In this document: piece by piece, positions 10,474 to 18,557 of the stretch | Position numbering within the stretch: the first letter of the stretch is position 1 | Layout: each line of letters starts with the position of its first letter | Position numbers and translations under genes: made by a program | The notes under the pieces: model-generated | Told to the model about the DNA's origin: nothing | What the model saw: the letters and a program-made list of their open reading frames with translations, nothing else | Databases searched by the model: none | Assembly: GCF_034092395.1 (NCBI RefSeq) | Contig: NZ_CP139301.1 | Span: 1,968,420 to 2,032,419, forward strand | Reading direction: 5' to 3' | DNA from: Prochlorococcus sp. MIT 1307 | Lineage (GTDB): Bacteria > Cyanobacteriota > Cyanobacteriia > PCC-6307 > Cyanobiaceae | Length of the DNA stretch: 64,000 bases

Positions 10474-10942
10474 GATTCCAGCTGGAAGTAGGAACAAGTA
10501 CGAATATTTTTCTGAGGCTGGAGTAATGGCCCTTGACCGAGTATTGCACTCCTCGGTTCGCTATCCATTTGATTATGGCTTTATTCCAAATACTCTTGCA
10601 GAAGATGGTGCTCCTCTTGATGCAATGGTAATCATGGCTGAGCCAACTTTTGCGGGATGTCTTATTAAGGCTCGTCCTATTGGTGTTCTAGATATGCATG
10701 ACTCTGGTGCATATGATGGAAAACTTTTATGTGTACCTGTTGCAGATCCTCGTCAGAAAACCATTCGCAGCATTCGACAAATTGCGCCTAATCAACTTGA
10801 AGATGTTGCTGAATTTTTTCGTACTTACAAAAGCTTGGAAGGGCGAGTAATTGTTATAGATGGTTGGCGAGACTTTGATGCTGTTGATGGATTACTACAG
10901 AGTTGCATAGTGGCTGAAAAAAATGATCAAGAAATAGACTAA
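10415..10942 (+). CDS. ppa: Inorganic pyrophosphatase
   Basis: Family I soluble pyrophosphatase hydrolyses PPi to phosphate and pulls biosynthetic reactions forward. The protein of about 175 residues shows [38 protein letters not shown] and the metal-binding [10 protein letters not shown] region. The last part of the active-site signature is the D-G-x-P-L-D-A-M series. The frame is open from a GTG at 10412; the ATG at 10415 is adjacent and preferred. Its first 59 bases overlap the preceding small membrane-protein frame. Confidence 0.94.
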   Translation: MDLSSLLPSPSPGLVNLVVEIPAGSRNKYEYFSEAGVMALDRVLHSSVRYPFDYGFIPNTLAEDGAPLDAMVIMAEPTFAGCLIKARPIGVLDMHDSGAYDGKLLCVPVADPRQKTIRSIRQIAPNQLEDVAEFFRTYKSLEGRVIVIDGWRDFDAVDGLLQSCIVAEKNDQEID

Positions 10943-10988
10943 AAACCTAATGTACTTATTTCAATTGAAAACCTGCTGAGAAACTCTT

Positions 10989-11351
10989 ATGACATCTAAA
11001 TTACAGATCTATAGTTATTCTTCTTGTTCAACATGCAAGAAAGCCCTGAAATGGCTTCAAGAAAATAACCTTAACTATACTTTGATAGACATTACTCAAA
11101 ATCCACCTGAAAAAGAGATGCTTATTAAGGCAATGAAAGATTTAGGCAGCCGTAAAAGTCTTTTTAATACAAGTGGCCTTAGTTATCGGGCATTGGGTGC
11201 AAAGGTGGTTCAATCTATGAGTGATTCTGAAGCTATTAAAGCACTTCTTTCAGATGGGAAGTTAATTAAAAGACCTTTTCTAATTACTCAAGAAGATAAA
11301 ATTTTGATAGGATTTAAACCTGAAATTTGGGCGGAAGCTTTACTCGTATGA
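10989..11351 (+). CDS. ArsC/Spx-family thioredoxin-fold protein
   Basis: The 120-residue protein begins with IYSYSSCSTCKKAL, placing a CxxC pair at residues 13 and 16. It continues through LIDITQNPPEKEML and LFNTSGLSYRALG to the family's KRPFLI motif. This is the ArsC/Spx/MgsR (YffB-like) group. True glutaredoxin-coupled arsenate reductases and Spx-type regulators cannot be told apart by this much sequence. There are no arsenic genes nearby. The short gap to lepB suggests cotranscription. Confidence 0.8.
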   Translation: MTSKLQIYSYSSCSTCKKALKWLQENNLNYTLIDITQNPPEKEMLIKAMKDLGSRKSLFNTSGLSYRALGAKVVQSMSDSEAIKALLSDGKLIKRPFLITQEDKILIGFKPEIWAEALLV

Positions 11352-11384
11352 ATTACAGACCACTTAAAAAAAGTATTTTTGGTA

Positions 11385-12047
11385 ATGAAGTCTTCTGACT
11401 CTAAATCACATCCTTTTTGGGACTTTTGGGGCCCAATTTTTCTTACAGTGTTTTTATACACAGGGATCCGAAATTATATCGCAGAGGCTAGATATATACC
11501 TTCTGGCTCAATGCTTCCAGAATTAGAAATTAATGATCGACTATTGATTGAAAAGCTTACTTTTTTCAGGCGCGCACCTAGAAGAGGTGAAATAGTTGTA
11601 TTTAACTCGCCATACTCTTTTGATCCACATTTGCGCAGCAGGAAAGGTCCTTCAACTTTTAAATGTGCTTTAGTTACGTTCCCATTATTTGCATTGCTTA
11701 CAGGGATTGGAGATCCTGCTTGTGATGCTTATATCAAGAGAGTTGTTGCTATAGGAGGTGATCAAGTTTTAATTAATTTGAAAGGAGAGGTTTTTCTTAA
11801 TGGTCGAAAGACTGTAGAGCCATATGTCACAAATTTTTGTGATCAATTAACCAAAGCCTTTCCTAATTGCAAAACCCTAAAGGCAAGGGTTCCAATGGGA
11901 CATGTTTTGGTTTTGGGAGATAATCGGGGTAATAGTTGGGATGGCCGCTATTGGCCTGGAGGACCTTTCTTGCCGGAGAGGGAAATCTTAGGAAGGGCAA
12001 TATGGAGATTCTGGCCTCTTAACCGTTTTGATTCTCTTAGCCTCTGA
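11385..12047 (+). CDS. lepB: Signal peptidase I
   Basis: LepB cleaves signal peptides from exported proteins. A single N-terminal membrane helix (FWGPIFLTVFLYTGIRNYI) is followed by the catalytic serine in YIPSGSMLPEL, the catalytic lysine in YIKRVVAIGGD, and the GDNRGNSWDGRYWG box. The length, about 220 residues, is normal for cyanobacteria. The frame is open from TTG 11379; the ATG at 11385 is preferred. The 3' end overlaps the convergent dihydroorotase-like gene by 11 bases. Confidence 0.93.
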   Translation: MKSSDSKSHPFWDFWGPIFLTVFLYTGIRNYIAEARYIPSGSMLPELEINDRLLIEKLTFFRRAPRRGEIVVFNSPYSFDPHLRSRKGPSTFKCALVTFPLFALLTGIGDPACDAYIKRVVAIGGDQVLINLKGEVFLNGRKTVEPYVTNFCDQLTKAFPNCKTLKARVPMGHVLVLGDNRGNSWDGRYWPGGPFLPEREILGRAIWRFWPLNRFDSLSL

Positions 12048-13293
12048 GACCACATTCCACTACTTTTCCGAGAATCTCTTCCCCTTGAAATGGCTCATTC
12101 GCACAAAATGGTGTTTTCTGGTGATCTAATTTATTTATCCATTTTTTATTTGGGTCAAATAATAACCAGCGCCGACTATTCACCTGAAGCTGCTCTTCAT
12201 CTAGATTGAGCATTCGTGAGGGACCGAAACTTAGAGCTTCCCATAGTTGCTCTATTTCCCATCCTGATTTTACAACTAGTTCTTGCCATAATGAAGGTAG
12301 AACCAGTTGAAATCCGCTTAGTCCTGGTGCCCTTTTATCTGAGGGGAGTTTGGTCTCTTCTTCATTGAGGGGAACTCCGTTAACGGCTACTGCTGTAATT
12401 GTTCTCTCAAGTAATCCCTTTATTAGAGCTTTTCGATCCTCTGGTCTACCAAGTGAAGGGACAACTCTCCATTCAAGCTCGTTGTGCGAAAGCGAACTAA
12501 TATCTTTTATTAAGTGCCACCAGCACACACTAGACATAATCTTAGATTTACTGTCGGCAATTATTGATACCCCTTCTGAAGTTGATATGTTCATTAGTCG
12601 CATTGAGATTTTTGGATATTGTTTATGTAGTGCAAGCAATTGACCAAGAGGAATTGTTTCGCTCGCCAAGGGATCAGGTAGCCATCCTGCTCTTAATGCT
12701 TCCACTCCTTCTCTAACCAAACCATTGTCTTGTAGTTCAATATCTCTCGGGGCTAGCAGAACCGGATATTCGCGCATTTCTCCTAGTGATAGGCCTCGCT
12801 TTAGAAGTCCAACGGGAAGCATCTTGTCGTCTTCTGCTATACCAATAGCACCATTCTTTAGTAATTCAGCATGTGGAGCGAGCTCTGAGCCTTCACCACT
12901 TTTACTGAAGCTGCCCCAGAGGTGAATGATTACGTCACTATTAGGGTTGTCGAACCCTTGAAGTTGATTGGCTCGATCCCTCCATGATGGACTACGAGGC
13001 AGGAGAGCTAAATGCCCATATCCAGCATTGGCTGCTTTATGCCGAAGAGTTGTCAGTGTCTCACTACGACTATTAAAAGGTTCTTCTAGAATGGAATGTG
13101 GATCAACCAGACAAGGTGCAAGTAATTGGTTAGGTAAAGATTTTGCTATAGCACCATCTTGATTGCCTTGTTCTCGTGCTTTTTCTCCGAAAGCTTTTAT
13201 TAGACCATTACTAATTAAAACTGCGTCTTTAGTTGATTTTTTATGAGATCCGTAAAGGACTTGAACTGGATCCAATAGATGTGATTCAGGCAT
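12037..13293 (-). CDS. Dihydroorotase-like protein, probably non-catalytic
   Basis: The product is about 418 residues with amidohydrolase-family organisation: an N-terminal beta part (VLISNGLIKAFGEKA), a central barrel and a C-terminal beta part. The first metal-binding motif, normally DxHxHxREP, reads DPHSILEEP here, so the second histidine and the arginine are replaced. This points to a degenerate homologue like the pseudo-dihydroorotases that partner aspartate transcarbamoylase, or to another role. The ATG at 13293 leaves a 4-base gap from the upstream mutase gene; the longer frame to 13326 would overlap it. Confidence 0.75.
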   Translation of the reverse strand: MPESHLLDPVQVLYGSHKKSTKDAVLISNGLIKAFGEKAREQGNQDGAIAKSLPNQLLAPCLVDPHSILEEPFNSRSETLTTLRHKAANAGYGHLALLPRSPSWRDRANQLQGFDNPNSDVIIHLWGSFSKSGEGSELAPHAELLKNGAIGIAEDDKMLPVGLLKRGLSLGEMREYPVLLAPRDIELQDNGLVREGVEALRAGWLPDPLASETIPLGQLLALHKQYPKISMRLMNISTSEGVSIIADSKSKIMSSVCWWHLIKDISSLSHNELEWRVVPSLGRPEDRKALIKGLLERTITAVAVNGVPLNEEETKLPSDKRAPGLSGFQLVLPSLWQELVVKSGWEIEQLWEALSFGPSRMLNLDEEQLQVNSRRWLLFDPNKKWINKLDHQKTPFCANEPFQGEEILGKVVECGLRG

Positions 13294-13297
13294 GACT

Positions 13298-14629
13298 TTA
13301 AAGTGCTCCTGATGTTGTGCAGTCAAATACCCCGCCTAGATGAGATGTCAGATTGAGACAAGTAACGACATTAGGTTGAGTTGGTTCGGTTGGGATGTCG
13401 ACTACGGTGATGGCACCATTGCCTTGCTTGATCATCCAAATATCTGCTGGGCTGAGTCCTAGCAATTTACAAAGAATAGTTTTGTTGACTGCATCATGGG
13501 CGACTACTAGGGCCGTTTGCGCGGAGGTAAGGCTTGAACAGATCTTTTCCCAGGAATTTTCTGCTCGAGCCCAAACGTCTTGGATAGTTTCTCCTTCTGG
13601 CATCTGGACCTTTTCAGGATGAGTTTTCCAGGTTTCAAGAAGTTCCGGCCATTTCATTCTGATTTCTGATTCGAGTTTCCCTTCCCAGAGTCCATGACCT
13701 ATTTCGATGAGACCTTCTTGAAGCTCGATTTCTATACCAGGATGATGCTTAAGGATTGCTTGTGCTGTTTGCTGAGGCCTAGACATTGAACTACTAAAGG
13801 CTTTCTCTAAGCGCACCATGCTCAGAAATAAACCTGCTGCTGCTGCTTGTGCTTTGCCATTGTCATTAAGAGGAATGTCTATTTGACCTTGGAATCGACC
13901 TTCAAGATTCCAATTTGTTTCTCCGTGACGAACAAGAATAACTCGCGCATAATTACTGTTTTTATGTAGAGTCGAGTTTAAATGAACGGTATTATTTAAG
14001 CATTCAAGTTGTGCTTGATAGGGCTTAAATAAGCTTGGGCTTAAATTAAAAACAGATATGGATGCATTGTCTAATTTAAGTCTTCTAAATCCCTGCTTTG
14101 GCTGGCCTAATAACTGAAGAATAATACATCGCAAAATCGCATTATGTGCAACAATTAAAATTGTATCATTGCTTTCTAGTGGATGCTCTTTGATTAGTCT
14201 TCTTATGAAGTCTGCAGCTTGGCTTTTTAGTTCTTTAATTGGTTGAAACTCCTTGCCATTACTCGTTTTTAGAACTAGCTCTTCAGGATTAGTTTGCCAT
14301 GTATCGTAGATCTCAGGAAAATTTTCTTTTACTTCGTCTGAGGTCATTCCACTCCATGTTCCAAGTTCTATTTCAAGTAGACCTTGGTCAAAATTTGGCT
14401 TTGGCTTGCTTTTGAATTCTTGAAGTAAATTTCTTGTAGTGTCGGCTGCTCTTTGTAGAGGTGAGCTATATACAGCATTTATGGGTGTATTGGATAAAAC
14501 TTTCCCAGTTTTGATCGCTTGTTCTTTTCCTTCAGGAGTAAGAGTTGAAAGATCGTTGCGACCTTGAATGCGGCGTTCGAGGTTGAAGCTGCTCAAACCA
14601 TGACGAACGAGTAAAAGGCGCAAAGTCAC
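13298..14629 (-). CDS. gpmB: Tandem histidine-phosphatase (phosphoglycerate mutase-like) protein
   Basis: The 443-residue chain contains two complete histidine phosphatase domains. The first has LLLVRHGLSSFN with the catalytic histidine at residue 10, and the second VILVRHGETNWN with histidine 235. Each also has its second histidine (LIVAHNAILR and LVVAHDAVNK). Annotated in related genomes as phosphoglycerate mutase (gpmB), it could instead act as a broad phosphatase; the substrate is not visible. It lies upstream of, and nearly abuts, the dihydroorotase-like gene. Confidence 0.88.
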   Translation of the reverse strand: MTLRLLLVRHGLSSFNLERRIQGRNDLSTLTPEGKEQAIKTGKVLSNTPINAVYSSPLQRAADTTRNLLQEFKSKPKPNFDQGLLEIELGTWSGMTSDEVKENFPEIYDTWQTNPEELVLKTSNGKEFQPIKELKSQAADFIRRLIKEHPLESNDTILIVAHNAILRCIILQLLGQPKQGFRRLKLDNASISVFNLSPSLFKPYQAQLECLNNTVHLNSTLHKNSNYARVILVRHGETNWNLEGRFQGQIDIPLNDNGKAQAAAAGLFLSMVRLEKAFSSSMSRPQQTAQAILKHHPGIEIELQEGLIEIGHGLWEGKLESEIRMKWPELLETWKTHPEKVQMPEGETIQDVWARAENSWEKICSSLTSAQTALVVAHDAVNKTILCKLLGLSPADIWMIKQGNGAITVVDIPTEPTQPNVVTCLNLTSHLGGVFDCTTSGAL

Positions 14630-14739
14630 TGGAAAAGAGTTTTGGTATTAATCATCGTATTTGGCAATCAGTCGATCTAGGCTTTCTTTGATTAGGAGAA
14701 TTTGCTTCTTCTAGGCCTTTTTATTGGGTGGGACATCTT

Positions 14740-16095
14740 ATGAGACAAGGCACCTCGGCAGGAAAAGTTGCGCTGGCTGTTCTCTCACTCTTGTTGGCCA
14801 CATTGATTTGGGGGAAAGGGCTTCAAGAAAGCTTTAGTCGTCCTTCTGTTGTCCCAAAGCTTTCTATGCGCCAGCAAGAAATCTCTTTGTTGGCAGCTCC
14901 TGCAGTCCCTAATTCTCTAAAGCCTTTATTAATTGGAGAGAAACCTAAAAGTAATCTTAGAAAGATTCTACGCGATCTTCCTTTAGATCAACTGGAAGAT
15001 CGCGAAAGATTGATTCTTGCTTTACTTGAACCATCGCAAGATGTGAGACGTTCGACTTTGCAGAAAACTGCAGAAAATGAGTCTTTATCCTCTATTCAAA
15101 AAAGATTATTAGAAAGTTCTACTGACAAGAAGAATACACAATTCATTTTGAATGACTTAGCAAAAATAAAGAATGACCCATTGCTTTATCAACTAACTTG
15201 CTTTGCATTGGGTGGGAATGAAAAGACTTGTGTTGATGGCCTTATATCAAAATCAATGTTCCTGAGGTTGATGTTTAGCCAAGGAGTCCCGGTAATAGCG
15301 GTTCTTTTGGGTAGTGGCTTCTTGATACGTCAACTGTGGCTTTTGCTGAGGAGGGTAAATGCTTCATGGCCAGGACTTGTTGCACTACCTCTTTTTCCGA
15401 TTGACATGGTGTTGCTTGTTGCAGGTGGGTTTGTTGTATTAGGAGAGGTTCTATTCCCAGCTCTAGTTGCTCCAATAACTGAAACTTTAACTAAGGACAT
15501 TGGCAGTCCTCTTAAGGAGTCTTTGAGGGTATTTCTTGGTTATATAGCCATGACAATACCTCCTTTACTTATTCTTCGTCAGCAACTTGGCTCTCTTAAG
15601 GGCCTTGACCTGCCGAAAAATGGTTGGTTGCAGTGGCGGCTAAAGCCTTTTGGTAATGGATTAGTTCAGGCTTCACATGGTTGGTTAATGGTGATGCCGC
15701 TTGTATTGCTTACTAGCTGGCTAATGAACTCTCTTGTTGGGGACCAGGGGGGCAGCAATCCATTACTTGAGCTGGTTTTAAAGAGTCAAGAACCTTTGTC
15801 ATTGGCTCTTCTGCTTTTGACAACTGTTGTTTTTGCACCTCTATTTGAAGAATTGATTTTTCGTGGAACTCTTCTTCCTGTTTTAGCTCAAACACTTGGC
15901 CGTAGTGGAGGAGTGATTGTGAGTGCCTTGGTTTTTGCTTTGGCTCATTTGAGTGTCGGTGAGTTTCCTCCTTTAGTGGTTTTAGGGCTTGGATTGGCGT
16001 TGCTAAGGCTTAGCTCTGGTCGTCTTTTCCCTTGTGTGCTGATGCATTCTTTGTGGAATGGAGTTACGTTCATAAATCTTCTTCTTCTTGGATAA
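14740..16095 (+). CDS. CPBP (CAAX/Abi) family intramembrane protease
   Basis: The product is about 451 residues with an N-terminal export/membrane helix (VALAVLSLLLATLIWG), a soluble domain to about residue 180 and then at least six hydrophobic helices. The protease signature is in the C-terminal third: FEELIFRGTLLP, ALVFALAHLS and LMHSLWNGVTF provide the conserved Glu-Glu, Arg, His and His/Asn. In cyanobacteria such proteins are thylakoid or plasma membrane proteases of unknown targets. ATG 14740 is preferred over GTG 14728. Confidence 0.88.
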   Translation: MRQGTSAGKVALAVLSLLLATLIWGKGLQESFSRPSVVPKLSMRQQEISLLAAPAVPNSLKPLLIGEKPKSNLRKILRDLPLDQLEDRERLILALLEPSQDVRRSTLQKTAENESLSSIQKRLLESSTDKKNTQFILNDLAKIKNDPLLYQLTCFALGGNEKTCVDGLISKSMFLRLMFSQGVPVIAVLLGSGFLIRQLWLLLRRVNASWPGLVALPLFPIDMVLLVAGGFVVLGEVLFPALVAPITETLTKDIGSPLKESLRVFLGYIAMTIPPLLILRQQLGSLKGLDLPKNGWLQWRLKPFGNGLVQASHGWLMVMPLVLLTSWLMNSLVGDQGGSNPLLELVLKSQEPLSLALLLLTTVVFAPLFEELIFRGTLLPVLAQTLGRSGGVIVSALVFALAHLSVGEFPPLVVLGLGLALLRLSSGRLFPCVLMHSLWNGVTFINLLLLG

Positions 16096-16184
16096 ATTTA
16101 TCTTTTTTAAATTATGTATGTACTAAAACCTTGCAATGAAATGTTTAGGGTGTTTGACTAATTAATTAAGTAGCTTGTTTTGTT

Positions 16185-16220
16185 GGCGTTGTTGTAAAAC
16201 AACGCCATGCACTTTTTAAT
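16185..16220 (+). terminator. Rho-independent-type hairpin before ftsI operon
   Basis: GGCGTTGTT-GTAA-AACAACGCC is a perfect 9-bp stem with a 4-base loop at 16185-16206, followed by ATGCACTTTTTAATTT with a T-rich tract. It stands about 90 bases after the CPBP protease stop and only 20 bases before the GTG start at 16226. It probably terminates the protease transcript, but its position would also allow attenuation in the leader of the division genes. Confidence 0.6.
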
Positions 16221-16225
16221 TTGCT

Positions 16226-16654
16226 GTGCCCATAGCCCGTTCATCCAGCACGCTTCGTTTGATTCATGGCTCTTTCTCTCCAAAGAAGGTTGCCCGGCAA
16301 TATCCTGTCCTTGCAGGGTTTCATAGGGCTACAGATGGAGCTCTATGGGGAGTGCTTGTAGCAGTGTTAATGATGTCTGCACTCTCATTGCACTGGAGGC
16401 ATTTGTGGACTGTTGCATATACACAACTCGAGACAACTCGAGAATTGACGCACAAATTAAAATCCTCTACTGCGATGATTGAGCAGCATCTTTTGAAGCG
16501 CTCAAAACTACCTTTGTCAATGGTGAGAACTAATGCAGCAAAATTATATTATTTAGACAATCCAGATATAATTACTGGGATTAAGAGGTCTGACTCAGTT
16601 AGAAATAGCCTTTTAAAAAGGTTTGCCTCTTACCCTGTAAATTACGGCTACTAA
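16226..16654 (+). CDS. FtsL-like small bitopic membrane protein
   Basis: The gene starts with GTG and its stop codon overlaps the ftsI start codon by one base (TAATG). The 142-residue product has a basic cytoplasmic N-terminus, one membrane helix (about residues 38-58, GALWGVLVAVLMMSALSL), then a helical stretch TQLETTRELTHKLKSSTAMIEQHLLKRS. This size, topology and position directly before ftsI match FtsL, which forms a coiled coil with FtsB/DivIC and activates FtsWI. FtsL is poorly conserved, so the call is based on architecture and synteny rather than sequence similarity. Confidence 0.6.
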   Translation: MPIARSSSTLRLIHGSFSPKKVARQYPVLAGFHRATDGALWGVLVAVLMMSALSLHWRHLWTVAYTQLETTRELTHKLKSSTAMIEQHLLKRSKLPLSMVRTNAAKLYYLDNPDIITGIKRSDSVRNSLLKRFASYPVNYGY

Positions 16655-18435
16655 TGCCGCTATCAAAGAATCGCCCGCCTCGTAAACCTAGACGTGACCG
16701 TTTAGGGTCAGTTGACGTTCAGTTAGTCTCAGCTTCTAGGTTGAGGTTTGTTTTTGCTATTCTTGCGGTAGGCCTATTAGGCCTTATGTCTAGGATGGCT
16801 TGGTTACAGGTATTTCGCACTTCTGAACTTCAAGCTAAAGCAAGAGCTTTTCAGATTCAAAGAATCCAGCCACTTGGTGCGAGACGTTCTATCGTTGATC
16901 GAACTGGTCGATTGGTGGCACTTGATGTTCAGCGGTTTAGGTTATGGGCACACCCTAATAATTTTCGCTTTCCTGGAGATGCCTCTTCTTTGCTTCGCAA
17001 GCCCGATGATGTTGCTCACAAGTTGTCTGCTTTAATCTCAAAATCGAAAAATGAATTAGTTGAGCTTATAGGAAATAGAGTCTCGGGTATCAGACTCGCT
17101 GAGGGACTCGAGCCTGAAGTGGCTTCTGAAATACAGAAACTCGGTATTAGTGGATTAGAACTTGAGTCCTATTTGCAACGTGTTTACCCTCAAGATGACC
17201 TCTTCGCAAATGTAGTTGGGTTTCTGAATGATGATCGGATTCCTCAAGCGGGTTTAGAACAAAGTTTAGATAAGACCCTTTCTAGAGGAAAAGAGCCAGT
17301 TCGAAGGTTGAGGCTTGCAATGGATGGCACACCTCTTCCAGATGACTTGGCACCTGGAGTGTTTTATAGAGATGACGCGCAATTGCAGTTGACACTTGAT
17401 TCACGTCTTCAAGAACTGTCGGCGAAAGCTCTAACAGATGCAATCAGCAAGTGGAATGCGACGAGGGGAGTGGCAATTGTAATGAATGTCATGAATGGAG
17501 AGCTTTTGACATTAGCTTCGACTCCTTCCTATAACCCAAATCGCTTTTGGAAATATTCTCCAGCCCTTTATAAGGAGTGGTCTGTTCAAGACCTTTACGA
17601 GCCTGGGTCGACCTTTAAGCCTATTAACCTTGCTTTGGCTCTTCAGGAAGGAGTCATTCAACCTGATGGCACTGTCAATGACACAGGAATAATAAATGTT
17701 GGTGGGTGGTCTTTGCGAAATTACGATTTTGGATCTAATGGTGTGATGAACTTTGCTGAAGTCCTTCAAGCTTCCAGCAACATTGGAATGGTTAAGGCCA
17801 TGCAAAACTTAGATCCATCTCGTTACTGGGAGTTGTTACATCGACTGGGCTTGAATTCGAAACCTCAGACAGATTTGCCTGGAGCAGTGGCAGGTTATTT
17901 AAAGCCAAAGAAAGAGTTTGTGAATAAAGAAATTGAGCCTGCCGTTGCTTCTTATGGCCATGGTTTTTCCTTGACCCCTTTGAAATTGGCGCAATTACAC
18001 GCTCTTATTGCTAATGGCGGTTACTTAGTGAGTCCACATATAACAAGAGGACTAAAAGGCGGTGATTTACCTTTAGCTACCGCTGCTGATAAGAGTGCTC
18101 CATTGTTACGACCTGAGGTGACCAGGATTGTACGTGGATGGATGGAGTCTGTTGTAGATACGGGCTCAGTAGTTGGCTTTAAAAAAATCAATGGCTACCG
18201 AATAGGCGGCAAGACTGGTACAGCCGACAAGCTGGTTAACGGTCAATTTGGAGGTGGTCTAAAGGTTTGTAGTTTTGTCGCCAATTTACCAGCTGACAAC
18301 CCTCGTTATGTCGTATTAGTTGTTGTCGATGAACCTAAAGGAGGTGATGCTTTTGGCTCCACAGTGGCGGCACCTGTTGCGAAGAAAATTATTGAAGGAT
18401 TACTGGTATTGGAAAAAATTCCACCAAGCAACTAG
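16654..18435 (+). CDS. ftsI: Cell division transpeptidase FtsI (penicillin-binding protein 3 type)
   Basis: FtsI crosslinks septal peptidoglycan. The 593-residue class B PBP has a basic cytoplasmic tail, one membrane helix (FVFAILAVGLLGLMSRMAWLQ split at the start), a dimerisation domain with the RRSIVDRTGRLVA motif, and a transpeptidase domain. Catalytic motifs are complete: SxxK as STFK with serine 319, SSN at 374-376, and KTGT at 520-523. Translation is coupled to the FtsL-like gene by a one-base overlap. Confidence 0.95.
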   Translation: MPLSKNRPPRKPRRDRLGSVDVQLVSASRLRFVFAILAVGLLGLMSRMAWLQVFRTSELQAKARAFQIQRIQPLGARRSIVDRTGRLVALDVQRFRLWAHPNNFRFPGDASSLLRKPDDVAHKLSALISKSKNELVELIGNRVSGIRLAEGLEPEVASEIQKLGISGLELESYLQRVYPQDDLFANVVGFLNDDRIPQAGLEQSLDKTLSRGKEPVRRLRLAMDGTPLPDDLAPGVFYRDDAQLQLTLDSRLQELSAKALTDAISKWNATRGVAIVMNVMNGELLTLASTPSYNPNRFWKYSPALYKEWSVQDLYEPGSTFKPINLALALQEGVIQPDGTVNDTGIINVGGWSLRNYDFGSNGVMNFAEVLQASSNIGMVKAMQNLDPSRYWELLHRLGLNSKPQTDLPGAVAGYLKPKKEFVNKEIEPAVASYGHGFSLTPLKLAQLHALIANGGYLVSPHITRGLKGGDLPLATAADKSAPLLRPEVTRIVRGWMESVVDTGSVVGFKKINGYRIGGKTGTADKLVNGQFGGGLKVCSFVANLPADNPRYVVLVVVDEPKGGDAFGSTVAAPVAKKIIEGLLVLEKIPPSN

Positions 18436-18467
18436 AAATCAAACTTTTACTTAAAAAAAAGCCAAGA

Positions 18468-18498
18468 TCTAGAAAAACTCACATTTTGAGTTCCTAGA
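18468..18498 (+). other. Two-tier inverted repeat between ftsI and tal
   Basis: An outer stem TCTAG/CTAGA and an inner stem AACTCA/TGAGTT are separated by a small asymmetric internal loop (AAA on one side, C on the other), with loop CATTT. There is no T-run after the stem, so a simple terminator is unlikely. It may protect the ftsI mRNA end or be a weak terminator. Confidence 0.35.
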
Positions 18499-18557
18499 AA
18501 GGGGTGTAATCCTTCAAAAGGTGGCTAACTTACTAGCGAATGGCAGAGATTCCTTTA

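Noticed and set aside
10278..10568. 96-codon antisense frame across ppa
   Set aside because: It mirrors the certain ppa gene and the small membrane-protein frame and has no start signal.
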